Below are positions 1 through 11,029 of a DNA stretch of 64,000 bases, in pieces. This stretch comes from Eucalyptus grandis (Eukaryota > Streptophyta > Magnoliopsida > Myrtales > Myrtaceae). The first letter of the stretch is position 1, and each line of letters starts with the position of its first letter. The DNA is taken from contig NC_052618.1 of the NCBI RefSeq assembly GCF_016545825.1, positions 42,664,196-42,728,195 of the forward strand, written 5' to 3'. Made by a program: the position numbers and the translations under genes. The notes beneath the pieces were generated by a model. The model was not told the origin of the DNA. It saw nothing but the letters and a program-made list of their open reading frames with translations, and searched no databases.

Positions 1-177
1 GCCAATCAAGCCTCTTCAGTTTCTTTGCACAATCAAGTTCAAGCCATTAATCTTCAAGTTCAAGCAACTACCAAGGGTGAGGAAGTAGCACAACTGAAGG
101 AGAATATGAGAAAGCTGGAGGAGACTGTCAAGTCGATGGGAGATTTCCCGCTTGTTCGCGTTCCAAAACAATCTTAA
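1..177 (+). CDS. C-terminal end of copia third ORF (coiled-coil, partial)
   Basis: Frame 1 is open from base 1 to a TAA at 175-177. It encodes 58 residues rich in Gln, Leu and Lys with a heptad-like pattern, ending in a DFPLVRVPKQS-type tail. The same kind of tail (KLEE..V..L.DF.LVR) appears in the third ORF of the copia element at 51.7-51.85 kb and, degraded on minus, near 35.3-35.5 kb. The function of this ORF is unknown. It follows pol in these elements and is sometimes called env-like in the SIRE/Maximus lineage. The start is outside the window. Confidence 0.65.
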   Translation, partial: ANQASSVSLHNQVQAINLQVQATTKGEEVAQLKENMRKLEETVKSMGDFPLVRVPKQS

Positions 178-536
178 CTTTATCCAATTCTCTTTTTCGT
201 CTCTACCTTTTTAATGCTAACAAAAAGGAGGAGAAGTTGGTGCAGATTTGACTTTATTTTTGTTTGGTTTGGACTATTTTTTAATTTTGGTTGTGACTGG
301 TTTTGGACTGTGTTTTGATTGTTTAAAGCTTGCAGTATCTTAAGCATTGTTGGTATTCATGGTAAAGATAGTTGTTTTTACAAGACTAATTCATTTCCTG
401 TGTATGCAGATTCGATACTATCTTTATCCTAATCCATTTATCTTTTATGAGATATCCTTGTTTGCTTGAGTATTGTCTTGCAGGTCAAAAGTATCCAAAT
501 CTGTAGAAAAGTTGTCACCATCAAAAAGGGGAAGAT

Positions 537-1483
537 TATTGGAGAAAACTTCTTTATTTATTTTGAAGCTAACAAAACGTTTCCATTACTCTAGTCTAAA
601 GACTTGCAGACTCTTTCGTCAAAGTCTGAAGACCGCCAAACTCAAGATTTAAAGTCTGCCCTCATTGACAATTTCTAGACCGACGAATAAGACTTATCCA
701 GATTTGAGTAATTTTTTATGGTTTTGATTCGAGCGGCTAAAGAAGTTCTCACGGCTGGAGATAGCATCTCAAGATCTATTATTCATTTTGAATTTAATTC
801 GAGTAATTTGGATCTGTTGATTAGCGAAGTATACTTGGAATGTTCTACTTATGGAAACCTAGATCCTGATTGTATAGGCGAGCAGGATTGATGGACTATC
901 ATCACATTCCTTAAGTAACTTGAGATCTCCCTAATTGATTTTGTCCAATAGGTAGATTGGAATAACTTCTTTGGAAGGTGCCAACGGATATGAAAGCATG
1001 GAGGAGTATATAAGAAAGACGCTCTAGTTATTCAAGGGAGTCCGCGATAGATAAATTCCAAAGTCTGAAACTCTTTGTTCTTTGCTGATTCAATTGTTGA
1101 GCATAAATTTGTACTAAAAAAAGAGTTTAGATATTTGTGAGGCCTTGTGGAAGTGTAGCAGAGTCTCTACAATGTGGAATCAACGACGTGATACTGTAAC
1201 AACTCTTTTAATTCATAGTAAAATCCAGTCGGTGGGCTGTCAGTGCGAGAAAGTGAACGTAGGCTTGGATTAAGTCAAACCACTATAAGTTTGTGTTCTT
1301 ATTCTCTTCCCTCAACTCTTTTATTTTGTTCGTAACTCTATTTAATTGTTAGAGTCTGATTTCCTCTGCAAAGTCTATTATCAACCAGACTCAGGTTAAA
1401 AATAAAAAATTTACACTATATTTTGCAAAATCTGTTTTCGCACCTATTCATCTCCCCTCTAGGTGCTCGTATTAGCGTTTTCA
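537..1483 (+). repeat. copia 3' LTR
   Basis: The left edge abuts the polypurine tract; the first dinucleotide is TA where TG is expected. The right edge ends TTTTCA, just after a CCCCTCTAGGTGCTCGTATTAGC stretch shared in kind with the LTRs at 44.4 kb and 53.15 kb. It is 947 bp, close to those at 43,421-44,413 (993 bp) and 52,159-53,163 (1,005 bp). Confidence 0.8.
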
Positions 1484-1884
1484 AAGGGAACTCAAAATGG
1501 TTCGTCTCAAAAGGCGAGGTGATGGCGTTTTTTGAGAACACGAACTGTAAGAGAACTCTCATGGTCAAGTACCCCTAAACCCGACTTTTCCCACCTTCAT
1601 TTGAGGCATGCGAGAGGTCGGGTCACGACATATGTCGCTCAAGTGATCGATTGAAAGTGATGATACTCAACTACACGTATTTAGAAGTCATGACACTAAA
1701 GTAATCGAAAGAAAAGAACTATGACATTCAAATGAATGTCATAGTAAAATTGTGGTACTTGGAAAGCCCTTTATTGTCATACTGACCCAGTGCGCAAAAC
1801 AGAGACATCTCACTAACAAAGTGTCAAATTATCGACATAACTTCAATGATCACACTTATTTATTCACCAAACACTTCCGCGCGA
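1484..1884. other. unassigned intergenic sequence
   Basis: Between the copia LTR and the first HAK-like segment I see no gene, no clear repeat and no terminal inverted repeats. A short open frame overlaps its right part but shows family similarity only after about 1,960. Confidence 0.4.
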
Positions 1885-3540
1885 TTTGTCCGGCAAAAGA
1901 TTCTCTGTTTTTGGTTGGCACCCATGACTTGATTTTCGGGATTCCAACTTTTGTGCCTCTTTCGTGCCCGTGCCATGCCTATTCCGTGCAGGACGGACAT
2001 TCACGTTATATTCTCTACCCGAATCACCAACCGGAAGACTGAGAAGTACATTCTCGGAGTTCTATCGCTGATCATCTACACGATTGCCCTCATCCTCTTG
2101 CTCAAGTATGTTTTCATTGTCCTCTAGGCAAATGACAATGACGACGGTACGCACGCCTATCTCTATTGCGCTTCACCTACTGGGATTATTAAAATAATGT
2201 ACATGACAATTTTTTTAGGTTCACATGTCAATTTTTTTTTGTTCTTTTAGCTTTTCTCTGTTTTTGGTGGCAACCAATGACTTGATTTTGGAAATTCTGA
2301 CTTGTGTCCCTCATTCATGCCCATGTCGTGCATGTTCTGTGCAGGAGGGACATTCGCGCTATACTCTCTAATATGCAGGTTTGTAAAGGTCAGCCTAATC
2401 CTGAATCGCCAACAAGAGGACTAAAAAGTGTTGGACCTCATTTGGTGGCTTTCATAAGTTAATTTGTCTCCTGAACGTTTGGTTGCAGGAATAGCTGTGG
2501 TGAGCGTTATGATGATCACGACTTGCATGCTCACTCTCATCATGCTCGTTATGTGGAAGACGAGCATATGGTGGATTGTGCTCTTCTTCACCGTCTTCGG
2601 CTCAATTGAACTGCTCTCTGTCTCGTAGGTCCTCTACAAGTTAGTAAAGGGTGGTTTCCTACGGCTTGTGTTTGCTGCCTTCCTCATGACCATCATGATT
2701 ATCTGGCACTACGTCCGCAAGCAACGGTACATGTATGAGGTCTCAGACAAGTATATTAGAGATCTTGCCACGAACCCAAGTATCAATCGCGTCCCCGGGG
2801 TCGCCCTATTCCATTCCGAGCTTGTGCAGGGCATTCCTCCGAATATTATCACATTTTGTGGCAAATATTTCGTTTATCCATTTGATAATAGTCCTTGTCT
2901 CGATCATGAACCTCCCAATCAGCAAGGTCGTGCTGGAGGAGCGGTTCTCGTTCAGGCGGGTAAGCCGAGGGGCTTCAGGATATTCTGCTGCATCGTGCGG
3001 TACAGATACAAGAACGAGCGAGGAGCTGCAGGAGTTCGAGTGCCAATTGGTGGACAACTCGGAGGAATTCATCTGGCACAAGTACTTCTTCCTCGAGGCC
3101 AAGAATAATGATCATGATCAAAAGGATGAGTCTGTCAACAACGATGTACCACATTCGGCATTGCTAGCCGAAGATGGACAGGACAAGGGATCAACCATCC
3201 ACATGGAGGAGTCGCTGGCGTAGCTAAACCCGTCCAATCTCTCTTCCAATTCTATCTAATCGTTTAACATGGTCAAGTCGAGGAATCCTTCAAATGGAAC
3301 TGTGTTCAGTCTAACCCAAGCGGCCAAAGAGGAGATGCAATTTGTGCAGAAAACGATGGAGAGAGGAGTGGTGTACCCCGGGGAAGCTGAGGTGGTCGTG
3401 GAGCCAAAGTCATCTTTGTTGAAGAGGATCATCGTCAACTACGCCTACAGCTTTCTCAGTAAAATTTCAGGTAAGGCGTGGAAATCATGGTGATCCCAAA
3501 GAATATGCTTCTAAGGATTGACATGACAAACGAGACATGA
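1885..3540 (+). pseudogene. HAK/KUP potassium transporter pseudogene (block A)
   Basis: HAK/KUP proteins are multi-pass plasma-membrane K+ transporters. Recognisable pieces: about 1,970-2,042 ends in NHQPED (exon-3 type). About 2,041-2,210 reads LGVLSLIIYTIALILLLKY and VFIVL, then a TAG, then ANDNDDGTHAYLY. A second exon-3-like copy is at about 2,225-2,420. From 2,490 the large 3' exon begins after a good acceptor (GGTTGCAG) with GIAVVSVMMITTCMLTLIML, IWWIVLFF and GSIELLSVS, then a TAG at 2,626-2,628. It goes on with MIIWHYVRKQRYMYE, a frameshift near 2,830, and the C-terminal EAEVVVEPKSSLLKRIIVNYAYSFL at about 3,390-3,460. Exon-type pieces are out of order, and there are several stops and frameshifts. 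It cannot make a transporter. Confidence 0.85.
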
Positions 3541-4629
3541 ATGAAAAGAGAACAATAATTGTGGTCAAATAAAATTTAGCAACTTTTAATGGGAGAACAC
3601 TAATTTGACCTGAAAAAATTAAAAGAACTTACCAAGACGAATGCCATTCATTATCTTCTCCAAGTGACGATCTATACTATACTCTACAGAACAGTGGAAG
3701 ATAATGATATAATAGTGGCTACATGGATCGTGTTAAATTAATGTGTCGATTTTAAATTTATGTACGGTACCCGATCTTCATGCACAGCTTTTTTTCGAAA
3801 TGAGGAAGCACGTACACGGAGCATTTAATGAGAAAGCGCGCCTTCCAAGCCGAAATAATCCAACTCTACCTATAGGCTGCACATGTTGGACGTTGAAGAC
3901 AAAGGCCATCATCCAATGTGTTGACTTTTGCACCTTTCTCATTGTTTTATCCCCGCGTCCATATTTCTACTTGCATGCATTGCCTATAGATTTGGCTGGT
4001 GGGCATCGGTGCCGATTGTGGGCTTGAGTTGCGCGCGCCTGTGCTGTATTTAATGAGGCCACTTAATTTCATTTTTGTCTTGTTTCCTTTTATAGGAAGG
4101 ACCTATGAAGATGAAGTGAGCAGAGCAAGAAGTGAGAACTCAAGAGACTGAGAGGTGAAAGCTCCAAGAGATTTGTGCGTAAGTTGAGTCCATTGAGTTA
4201 ATTTGTTAAATACAATGGGCATTGGATATACATTAGGATTGAACTTAAGTGTATGAGTGATTATAATCCTGTAATTCTCCAATATAGTGATTTATTTGCT
4301 GGTTTTATCCATGGACGTAAATCCTGGCATTTGGAACGAAACACATAAATCTCGTGTCCTTTTATCGTTCCTTGTTTTATTTCTGTTAATTCCTATAGCT
4401 CTCGATATAATTGCAAATTTACGATCCGCTTTTCAACAAATTGATCAGCTCTTTCAGCAGTATTGTCCATGAAACTCTAAAGAGAACTCCCAGAGCAAAA
4501 TATAGTGCTAAAAAATTAAGAGTAATCATCCATCCTCGCAAAATAGGAAATATGGTGCTCGAGAACTACAAATATAAGCACCATTATCAGAGTACAGGAG
4601 ACACTAATATGTACTAAGGGTTGAAGGCG
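3541..4629. other. intergenic sequence without a recognised gene
   Basis: Sequence between the plus-oriented HAK remnant and its inverted relative. Short open frames (3,743-4,027; 4,287-4,617) show no family motif and no compositional support. I see no LTR ends or target duplications here. Confidence 0.4.
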
Positions 4630-5226
4630 CGCAACACAATGTTGTCGTATTTGAACAGGTTGAAGAACGTGAGCCCATCGTAGTGGACGATCTACCGCTC
4701 AGAGGCCGATGCCACTAATGAAGGTGAGCCTGTCGCAGTTGCTTCGACTGATTGTCAAGCTTGAAGTTCTACAGTTCTCAATCCTCCGGTTGGTGACTCG
4801 GGATTAGGCTCATATTTGCGTGCCCGCATAGCAGACAGCACAACATGAATGTCCCTCTTTCACGGAACAGGTACGACGCGTGCACGAACGAGGCACATGT
4901 AAGAATTTCAAAAAATCAAGTCATGGGTTGCCACCAAAAATAGAGAAAAAGCTTAAAGAAAAAAAATTGGCATGTGAACCTACAAAACATGGTCATGTAC
5001 GTTATTTTGATAATCTTGGTATGTGAAGTACATTAGAGATAGGCATGCATACTGTTGCCATAACCATTGGCCAAGGGGACGATGAAAAGGCGTACCAGAG
5101 CGCCGCCTCCAGAGGGAATCTGTAGATTATTAGCGATAGAATCCCTACAAAGTTTGCAGTGTCCTTAATTCCCTCTGTGAATGTACTGATATGCTCTGAA
5201 AAGCCAAACTCATCATCCTTTGGCAA
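4630..5226 (-). pseudogene. HAK/KUP transporter fragment, inverted relative to block A
   Basis: Read on minus, 5,226-5,000 gives STFTEGIKDTANFVGILSLIIY, then in a shifted frame VFIVPLANGYG and HAYLYA, the exon-2 region of HAK transporters. About 4,960-4,760 repeats the exon-3-type stretch (MSLIPSHQPED-like), and about 4,680-4,630 gives GLTFFNLFKYDNIVLRAFNP, which resembles the HAK segment GVYNLFKYD..VLRAFNP. HAYLY replaces the usual FALYSL in both this piece and the plus-strand copy at 2,160, so the two share an ancestor after that change. A frameshift follows LSLIIY. The minus-strand gene order is normal (exon 2, exon 3, exon 4). Confidence 0.75.
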
Positions 5227-5744
5227 TTCACCGATAGATCATTTTTTTCATCAATTCTATTCAAAAATAATATATTCAATTAATTAAAAATGTTTTTACA
5301 TGCATTTTTTTATCAATTTTTTTCAATGCCAAGGTAAACTCAAATAGAACAGGAAATGCAAAATAAAAAACTTTTTTTTTGATGTATTTCCATGGACAAT
5401 GAACTTTGGACAAAAAAGGGCCGGCAGAAAAACAGCTAAGCGAAGGTCACGAGCAATCCTTGCCCCTGCATGTTGATATGTTGACAAAATGTCACTGCTA
5501 CATCTCAAACAATTTCAAACAAAAGAAAATTCCAGCTCTCTTTGGAAGCGTAAAAGCCAATTTCTCAGAAGCCCATAGAGTTTTAATTTTGTCAAGGTGC
5601 GATTCATACTTCTCATAGGGTCCTGCTCCAGGACGAGTAGGTAGAGGTCTAGAGCTGTCTCAGCAGGGGCTGTGGGAGCAATGCCTTCGAGCCATTTTGA
5701 GTTCATATTTTATTGGTAGTTTGGGATAAGAGTTGGCATGATAT
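5227..5744. other. unassigned sequence between HAK fragments
   Basis: A+T-rich stretch with short open frames on both strands (5,406-5,618 plus; 5,515-5,706 minus). I recognise no domain. Its position between HAK pieces suggests decayed HAK flanks, but nothing in the translation proves this. Confidence 0.3.
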
Positions 5745-5890
5745 ATAATGAGAAGGCGTGGAAATCATGGCGATCCCAGGGAATATTAGGCTTCCATTGG
5801 TTGGCATGACATATATGATAGGAATGATTAGAGCATACTAATTGTGGTCAAATAAGATTTAGCAACTTTTAATGGGAGAAACATCACGTT
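5745..5890 (+). pseudogene. extra copy of HAK 3' end and flank
   Basis: The stretch AAGGCGTGGAAATCATGG, followed by GATCCCA and later ATTTAGCAACTTTTAATGGG, matches the end of HAK block A and its 3' flank at about 3,473-3,600. It corresponds to the basic C-terminal tail of the transporter (K.W.SW.IPRN-like). Only the last few codons and the flank are present. Confidence 0.6.
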
Positions 5891-6659
5891 CATGTTTCAT
5901 AACTAAAACAACAAATGTTTCGATATATACTGTCCTTGTGTCTATCGATAAATGTTCTTCCCATGTAGTTGTAAATTACCTTTCATTTTGCTATAACCAG
6001 AAAATTCAAATAGTGAAAACTTATGATATACACTAATGTTCAAGGACCGTCAATCCATCAGTCTTAATAGGCAGGCTGAGCTCGAGTGTAACTTTTATTA
6101 GATGGGTAGGCCTTGCGGTTCGCTTTACGACTCGACCATACCTATTAGGCCTCCCTGGTTCTGACCTCTTCTTTTCGAAAAGATAAAAGCAATTCTCGAA
6201 GATTGTTTAGTTAGTAATGAGAAAGCTTGGAAAATGCTTTTTAGGGAGGCCACAATTGACACATGATTGTTTTCTTCGAAGGCTTCGGGCCGAGCCTGCC
6301 CGGTTCATCGGATGATCATGACAGAAGGCTTGACTTGGTTAAGTACTAATATCGTGAGTCATACAAAGGCCATATTGACTCATACATGATGTGCCTCTCT
6401 TTCTTCTTTACTGGTTTGAAGACCGCAAAGGATGAATGTTAGGCTATAGATAAATAGATACACCATAAGAAACCAAAAAAGGAATCTTCTTTTCAATACC
6501 TTTTTCTCTATTTTCTTTCCATCTTTCTTTTATGAAAATTAAAATTTCTCAGAATTGCAGACTAATATAAACTATGTTTATATACTCATTTATAGCCTGA
6601 AACATGGGAGACCGACTTTGTAGACAGTCCTTTTGATGTCCTGGTAGACTTGATTGTCA

Positions 6660-6905
6660 TTGAAATATCTCACAACAATGAAGTTTATATGCTTTTTATA
6701 TACATGTGATATCTACTTAAACTTTTAAAAAAAAAAAAAAAAAAAACTTTTAAAATCATTGACAATGTTCCCAAAGTATCTCACATGATACTGGAGCATG
6801 AGATCGTGAGTTTAAATTTTTTTCAAGACTTGAGCCAATGTTTAGCATACACGTTAGGGGGTATCGATATGTTATTAAAATATTAAATTGTGATTTCAGC
6901 TAACA
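6660..6905. repeat. insertion inside GA2ox pseudogene exon 2
   Basis: About 245 bp of A+T-rich sequence separates exon-2 positions that are contiguous in the intact gene. It contains a run of about 20 A (6,727-6,747) and a GAGCATGAGATCGTGAGTTT stretch that resembles a degraded RNA polymerase III B box. A SINE-like origin is possible, but I see no clear target duplication. Confidence 0.4.
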
Positions 6906-7286
6906 CTTTAGAGCTTTCTGGGTTGCAACCGGAGGGCTCTCCGCAACTCCTGATCAGGGTTATACGAAGGGCTGTGCTCCACGCTCTTGTGCACGTCATC
7001 GCTCCACACCTGAGATGAGCAATTCATTCCTGCGTTAATCATCGAAGAATTGGATGAGCATTGCTTGGATGAACCCGTCTCCAAATTGACTTGGGCGGAA
7101 AGCAAGTAGCTCTTTTATCGATTTGGGTCGGCCTAGTAGCATTTGAGCTGACTCCATGCAAGCTCCACACACCCACCACTAAACCCCAACAACACCCCCC
7201 ACCCCACCAAAAAAAAAAAAAAGAAGATCTAAATTCAGCACAAGGGTTTTAAACTAAACAAAAATGGGAAATTATAAGGTATATTA

Positions 7287-8184
7287 GGGCACATTTGGTA
7301 ACTATTTTGTTCTGGAGAATAAATTTTGAACAGAAATAATTTTTTTATTTTTTTGTTTCCGAAAGTAATATTTGAATATAAGAACGCACTTGGTAATCGT
7401 AAAAATTTCTATCCTAGGAATAGAAATGTGTTTGGTAAACTTGTATAATTTTATTATTTCTTTTAATTTTTCAATATTTTTATTATTTTTTCTTTTTTTT
7501 TCTTTTTTTTTTTTTCCTTCTTCCTCCTTTGTGGCCGATTCTTTGGCGACGGCGGTGGCCGGCGACCAGCCGGGCGAGGTCCTGTGAGCTCGTCAGGCCA
7601 CTACAAGGCTCGGCCTCACTAGATCTGGGTGAGGCTGAGCCTCGCTGGTGGCCTCGGTGGCTAGGCGAGCCTCGCCAGGCCACTGGCGAGGCTTTGACCT
7701 CACCCAGGCGGCGCGAGATCAACCTCACCCTGGCCTAGCGAGGCCGAGCCTCGCGCTGGCCGACAAGGCTTGGCCTCGCCTTGGCTGGGCAAGCTCGAGC
7801 TCGCCCAAATTTGGCGAGGCTTGACCTCGCCCAGATCTGGCGAGGTTGAGCCTTACCCAGCCATGGTGAGGCTCGGCGTCATCGGGGGCAGGTGAGATCG
7901 CTAGCCCTCATCGGCCGATTGCCGGCCATGCCGAGGTCGGCAATTGGCCAAAGGGAAGAAGGAGGAAAGAAAAAGAAAAAGAAAAAAGAGAAGAAAAAAG
8001 AAGAGAGAAAAAATTGATTATTGGAATTGTTTCCGGGAACAATAAACTATTTTTTTCTACTTCTTATATATGTTCCAAATATGTTCCCGGAAATAAAAAA
8101 ATAATTTTTTGTTCCTAAGAATAAAAGTTTTACCAAACATGTTTCTGTTCTAGAGAACATAAACAATTTTTAACAAACAAGCCC
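7287..8184. mobile_element. Tourist/PIF-Harbinger-like non-autonomous element
   Basis: The left end reads GGGCACATTTGGTAACTATT and the right end, reverse-complemented, GGGCTTGTTTGTTAAAAATT. Both are flanked by TTA (7,284-7,286 and 8,185-8,187), the 3-bp target duplication typical of PIF/Harbinger. Inward, TTCTGGAGAATAAA and its counterpart GTTCTCTAGAACAG extend the inverted similarity. The core (about 7,545-7,930) is G+C-rich and made of short imperfect repeats around GAGGCTCGACCTCGCC. No transposase is present. It sits in the intron of the GA2ox pseudogene. Confidence 0.75.
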
Positions 8185-8612
8185 TTACTACATCGTGGAC
8201 TATTTTTTTTAACTTGGTTACAACAATTCGTGGTAACATCATAAATCAATTTTTGAAAGGCGTTACAACATTTTTATACTCAATTATGACGATACACCTT
8301 AATGTTATACGGTACGCCTGAAAAATGATGTGAATGTGGAGTGAGAGCGTTTGTGCGCCCTTTTCTTTTTGTTACCTAAAGAAGGTCTCCGATGTTGACG
8401 ATGAGACCGTCTCAATTGGGATTGACGGCAACCCATCGAGAGCCCTTGAGTAGCTGAAGGCCTCCGACCTGGTTCTGGTAAAGAACGGTCAGAAAGTCAC
8501 TATTCATGTGGGGCACCAACCTGGACATCTTCGGTAAGAGCCGGCATGCTCTGTAGTGGTTCAGCTGGAGGAAGTGCTTGCTCTCGTCGAACACATCGCC
8601 GCCCCAACGGCC

Positions 8613-9764
8613 CAGTTTCCCCGTTAGGAACCCACATCGTCCCCTGTTTCATCCGTTTCCACCTAGATTCCCTTAGATGGTGGGTTGAATTTTATTAGAT
8701 TAGATGACATGACATGAGAAGGGAAGCATGGTATTTGAGAGGGATGGATTGGCCATAGGACTAGGGCTCAAGAACCTCACAGGAACTACAGTTTTACCAT
8801 TGAAAAATAACATTATGTGCAAATTGAAAAATAGACAAAGGGTTGATGGTTGAAACCAAGTGAAAGTCTTAAGGGGATTTTGCCTAACGATTGAAAGTTT
8901 AGGGGTAAATGTTCATCATCCTAAAAGTACCGGGGGATTTCATGCAATTTCCAGAGATAAAGTAATTGATAGACAAAAGTATTTTTGCTATTTGAATAAT
9001 TTTGAGCCTTCTCAAAGATAATAGTGATTGGTTTACGGAGGTGGATTACAAAACAATATTCAACTGCATTTATCCCCACCTCCTGACCTATGCATGCGGA
9101 TAGCCTCGTTAAGTTGCGTTAGGTAAGACTATATATTAAGTGGCCAGAGTGATATCAAAGAAGGTTTGAGCCATATACAACATCTGTTTCATTCAAACCA
9201 CATGCTCGAATAATGAATTGACAACCAAGGAGCTCACAATCAAGTTCGCAATGAACGTTGGTCCCATAATTTCACAAAAATCAATATTGATGTCATCCGG
9301 CAATTTTTTGGATGGCAGAACCCTCACATCTCATAGTATCTTAGAAAGAGCAAGCTCTCGAAGTGATATGGGAAGTACATGTGTGGCACAGTTTTATGTC
9401 AAGGAATGCGTCCTAGATATTAACAACGTGATGTTCACTTGACATCGTGTCTCTTGACTAGTAAAACATAAAAAAACACATTTATCTAACAGTTTGATCT
9501 TTTAAAACAGTTAATAGTAATCCCACAAAATCTTACATTGTATTAGAACATAGGCTGCCACTAAGTCTGGACTCAATAGTCACATGGCAGAGTCACGGGA
9601 GCCAAGAGCTAATGTCGGTTTATAAGTGTAAGGAAAAGTCTCACACTTTGAACTAGCTTCCATGACGAAAGAGGTCCAAGACCACTTAACACATTCTCCC
9701 TTCTCTAACCACAAATGAACAAGAAGATAATACAACATGTATGTGTATGTGTGTGTGCGTAGGG
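8613..9764. other. intergenic sequence without a recognised gene
   Basis: No open frame here shows a family motif. A 74-residue plus-strand frame at 9,218-9,442 is isolated and has no recognisable domain. Confidence 0.4.
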
Positions 9765-10230
9765 AGAATTATCAAAAAAGTCTTAAACTTATTATAATTG
9801 TGTCAATTCAGTTTTAAACATTTTTGGTAACTAATAAACATTTTGTATTTATGTATGTCCGGCCAATTTTTGTATAGTTGGCACTAACATGGATGCCAGC
9901 CGACCAGCTGATACTAATATGGATAATTTTAATAATATTTTATTTTTTTCATTTTTCTTTTTCTTTTTTCTTTTCTTTGTCCTTTTTTTCTCGCTTTTTT
10001 TTTCCATCCTTATTCCTTCTTCCTCCAACCACTCGTCGGCGATGATTGGCCAGAGGCAAGGGCTAATGAGGGCAGCCTCACCGTTGCCAATGGATGATCG
10101 GCGCCAACCAGACCAAATTAGTTGAATGGACTTAAATAGCACAAATGGAAAAAAAGTTAATGATTGAATTAGCCAAAAAAAGTTTATGACTAAATAAGCA
10201 CAACTACCATATGTTTAACATTTTTTTGAT

Positions 10231-10236
<6 letters not shown>
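9765..10236. mobile_element. inverted-repeat element (MITE or non-autonomous DNA transposon)
   Basis: The left end GAGAATTATCAAAAAAGTCT and the reverse complement of the right end, GAGAATTATCAAAAAAATGT, match. Similarity continues for about 70 bp (TTAAAC, AATTGTG, ATTCAGT.TAAAC, TTTTTGG). The interior has a T-rich stretch and a CGGCG-containing segment but no coding capacity. The sequence resembles repeats I associate with Myrtaceae. The target duplication is obscured by the CT microsatellite on the right. Confidence 0.65.

Positions 10237-10278
<42 letters not shown>
10235..10278. repeat. (CT)n microsatellite
   Basis: About 22 uninterrupted CT units, directly at the right end of the inverted-repeat element. 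Confidence 0.95.
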
Positions 10279-10279
<1 letters not shown>

Positions 10280-11029
10280 GATAGATATATGTACACAGGC
10301 ACAAAAATTGACAAAGAAAAGGAGGGGAAAAAAGAAATATCTTGCTCCGGACACACCACGATTTTAGGGCCAGCACATAATTAATATACTAAGACAGCTG
10401 CCACACAGATAAATATATCTCAAATAAGATTCTAGAATAGCCACAAAAACGCGCGACCTACCAAACCGACCGATGAAGCCTGGTCCCGCAAAACAAACTC
10501 GTCTTTCTAACAATATGTGAAATTGCCTAAAAAAGCAAACTTCAGTCATCAACTCTCGGGGCCCGGTGAAGAGTGGAGTCATCGCTTGACAATGAAGAAA
10601 GAAACATAGAAAAAGTTCTACAAGACACTCATTGGTGGAGGAGGTGGCGGAGATGGAGGAAGAAGAAGAATCGGAACATGAAGGAGTGAAAGGTCTCAAG
10701 GGCGAAACTAGGTCGCTTCGACTCCCTCAACATGGAGGCCGGTCAAGGTGACTCTTGCAAATTTTGCACGTAGCCATGTTCTTCATCGGCTAAGTAATTC
10801 CTTTTCATCGTTTGATATTGACTGGATTTCAAGAAAACATCGCATTGAGTTCTTCCGTCCGTCTTTACGGAAATGTGAATGCCTATGTTTGTTTAGGATG
10901 CAACCTTTGAATGGTCACTGAATCACATTGATCGAAAATAGCAAAAGACAATGAGAGGACCTCATAACATATGCGGGTCCCACGTGTTTTTTTAAAAGAC
11001 TGCAGTGAATTCGATCACCAATATATGTT
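10279..11029. other. intergenic sequence without a supported gene
   Basis: A 111-residue minus-strand frame (10,364-10,699) and a short acidic plus-strand frame starting about 10,651 (MEEEEESEHEGVKG) overlap here. Neither shows a recognisable domain or convincing splice sites. Confidence 0.35.

Larger units (their letters stand above)
1..1483 (+). mobile_element. Ty1/copia retrotransposon, 3' end (internal tail plus 3' LTR)
   Basis: The window opens inside a plus-strand copia element. The order is the end of a coiled-coil ORF, a non-coding tail, a polypurine tract (AAAAAGGGGAAGAT, about 523-536) and a 3' LTR. The tail and LTR resemble those at 43,421-44,413, and the ORF end resembles the third ORF of the elements at 35.3 kb and 51.6-51.9 kb, so all belong to one lineage. 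The rest of the element lies left of the window, so its integrity and target duplication cannot be judged. Confidence 0.85.
6598..8612 (-). pseudogene. gibberellin 2-oxidase (GA2ox7/8 type) pseudogene
   Basis: A decayed second copy of the gene at 19,151-20,352. The exon-1 remnant (8,612-about 8,390, minus) reads LQLNHYRACRLLPKMSRLVP, then HMNSDFLTVLYQNQVGGLQL. The iron-binding HTD triad has become HMN, so the Asp ligand is lost. A TGA follows NPN, and the last exon codon (CAG in the intact gene) is TAG. The exon-2 remnant begins VWSDDVHKSVEH after a CAG acceptor. It then lacks about 54 nt covering the 2-oxoglutarate-binding RYS motif, shifts frame, is interrupted at about 6,660-6,905 by unrelated A+T-rich DNA, and resumes with QVYQDIKRTVYKVGLPCF and a stop near 6,598. 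The intron holds a Tourist-like element. No working enzyme can be made. Confidence 0.9.

Noticed and set aside
1752..2042. 96-residue open frame as a separate gene
   Set aside because: The right half is HAK exon-3-type sequence (PNHQPED) in a broken transporter. The left half has no similarity I can name.
4287..4617. Possible small gene between HAK fragments
   Set aside because: Two overlapping short frames without domain, start context or splice support.
10364..10699. 111-residue minus-strand frame as a gene
   Set aside because: No domain, no plausible splice partner, and an acidic plus-strand frame overlaps it. It is left unassigned.
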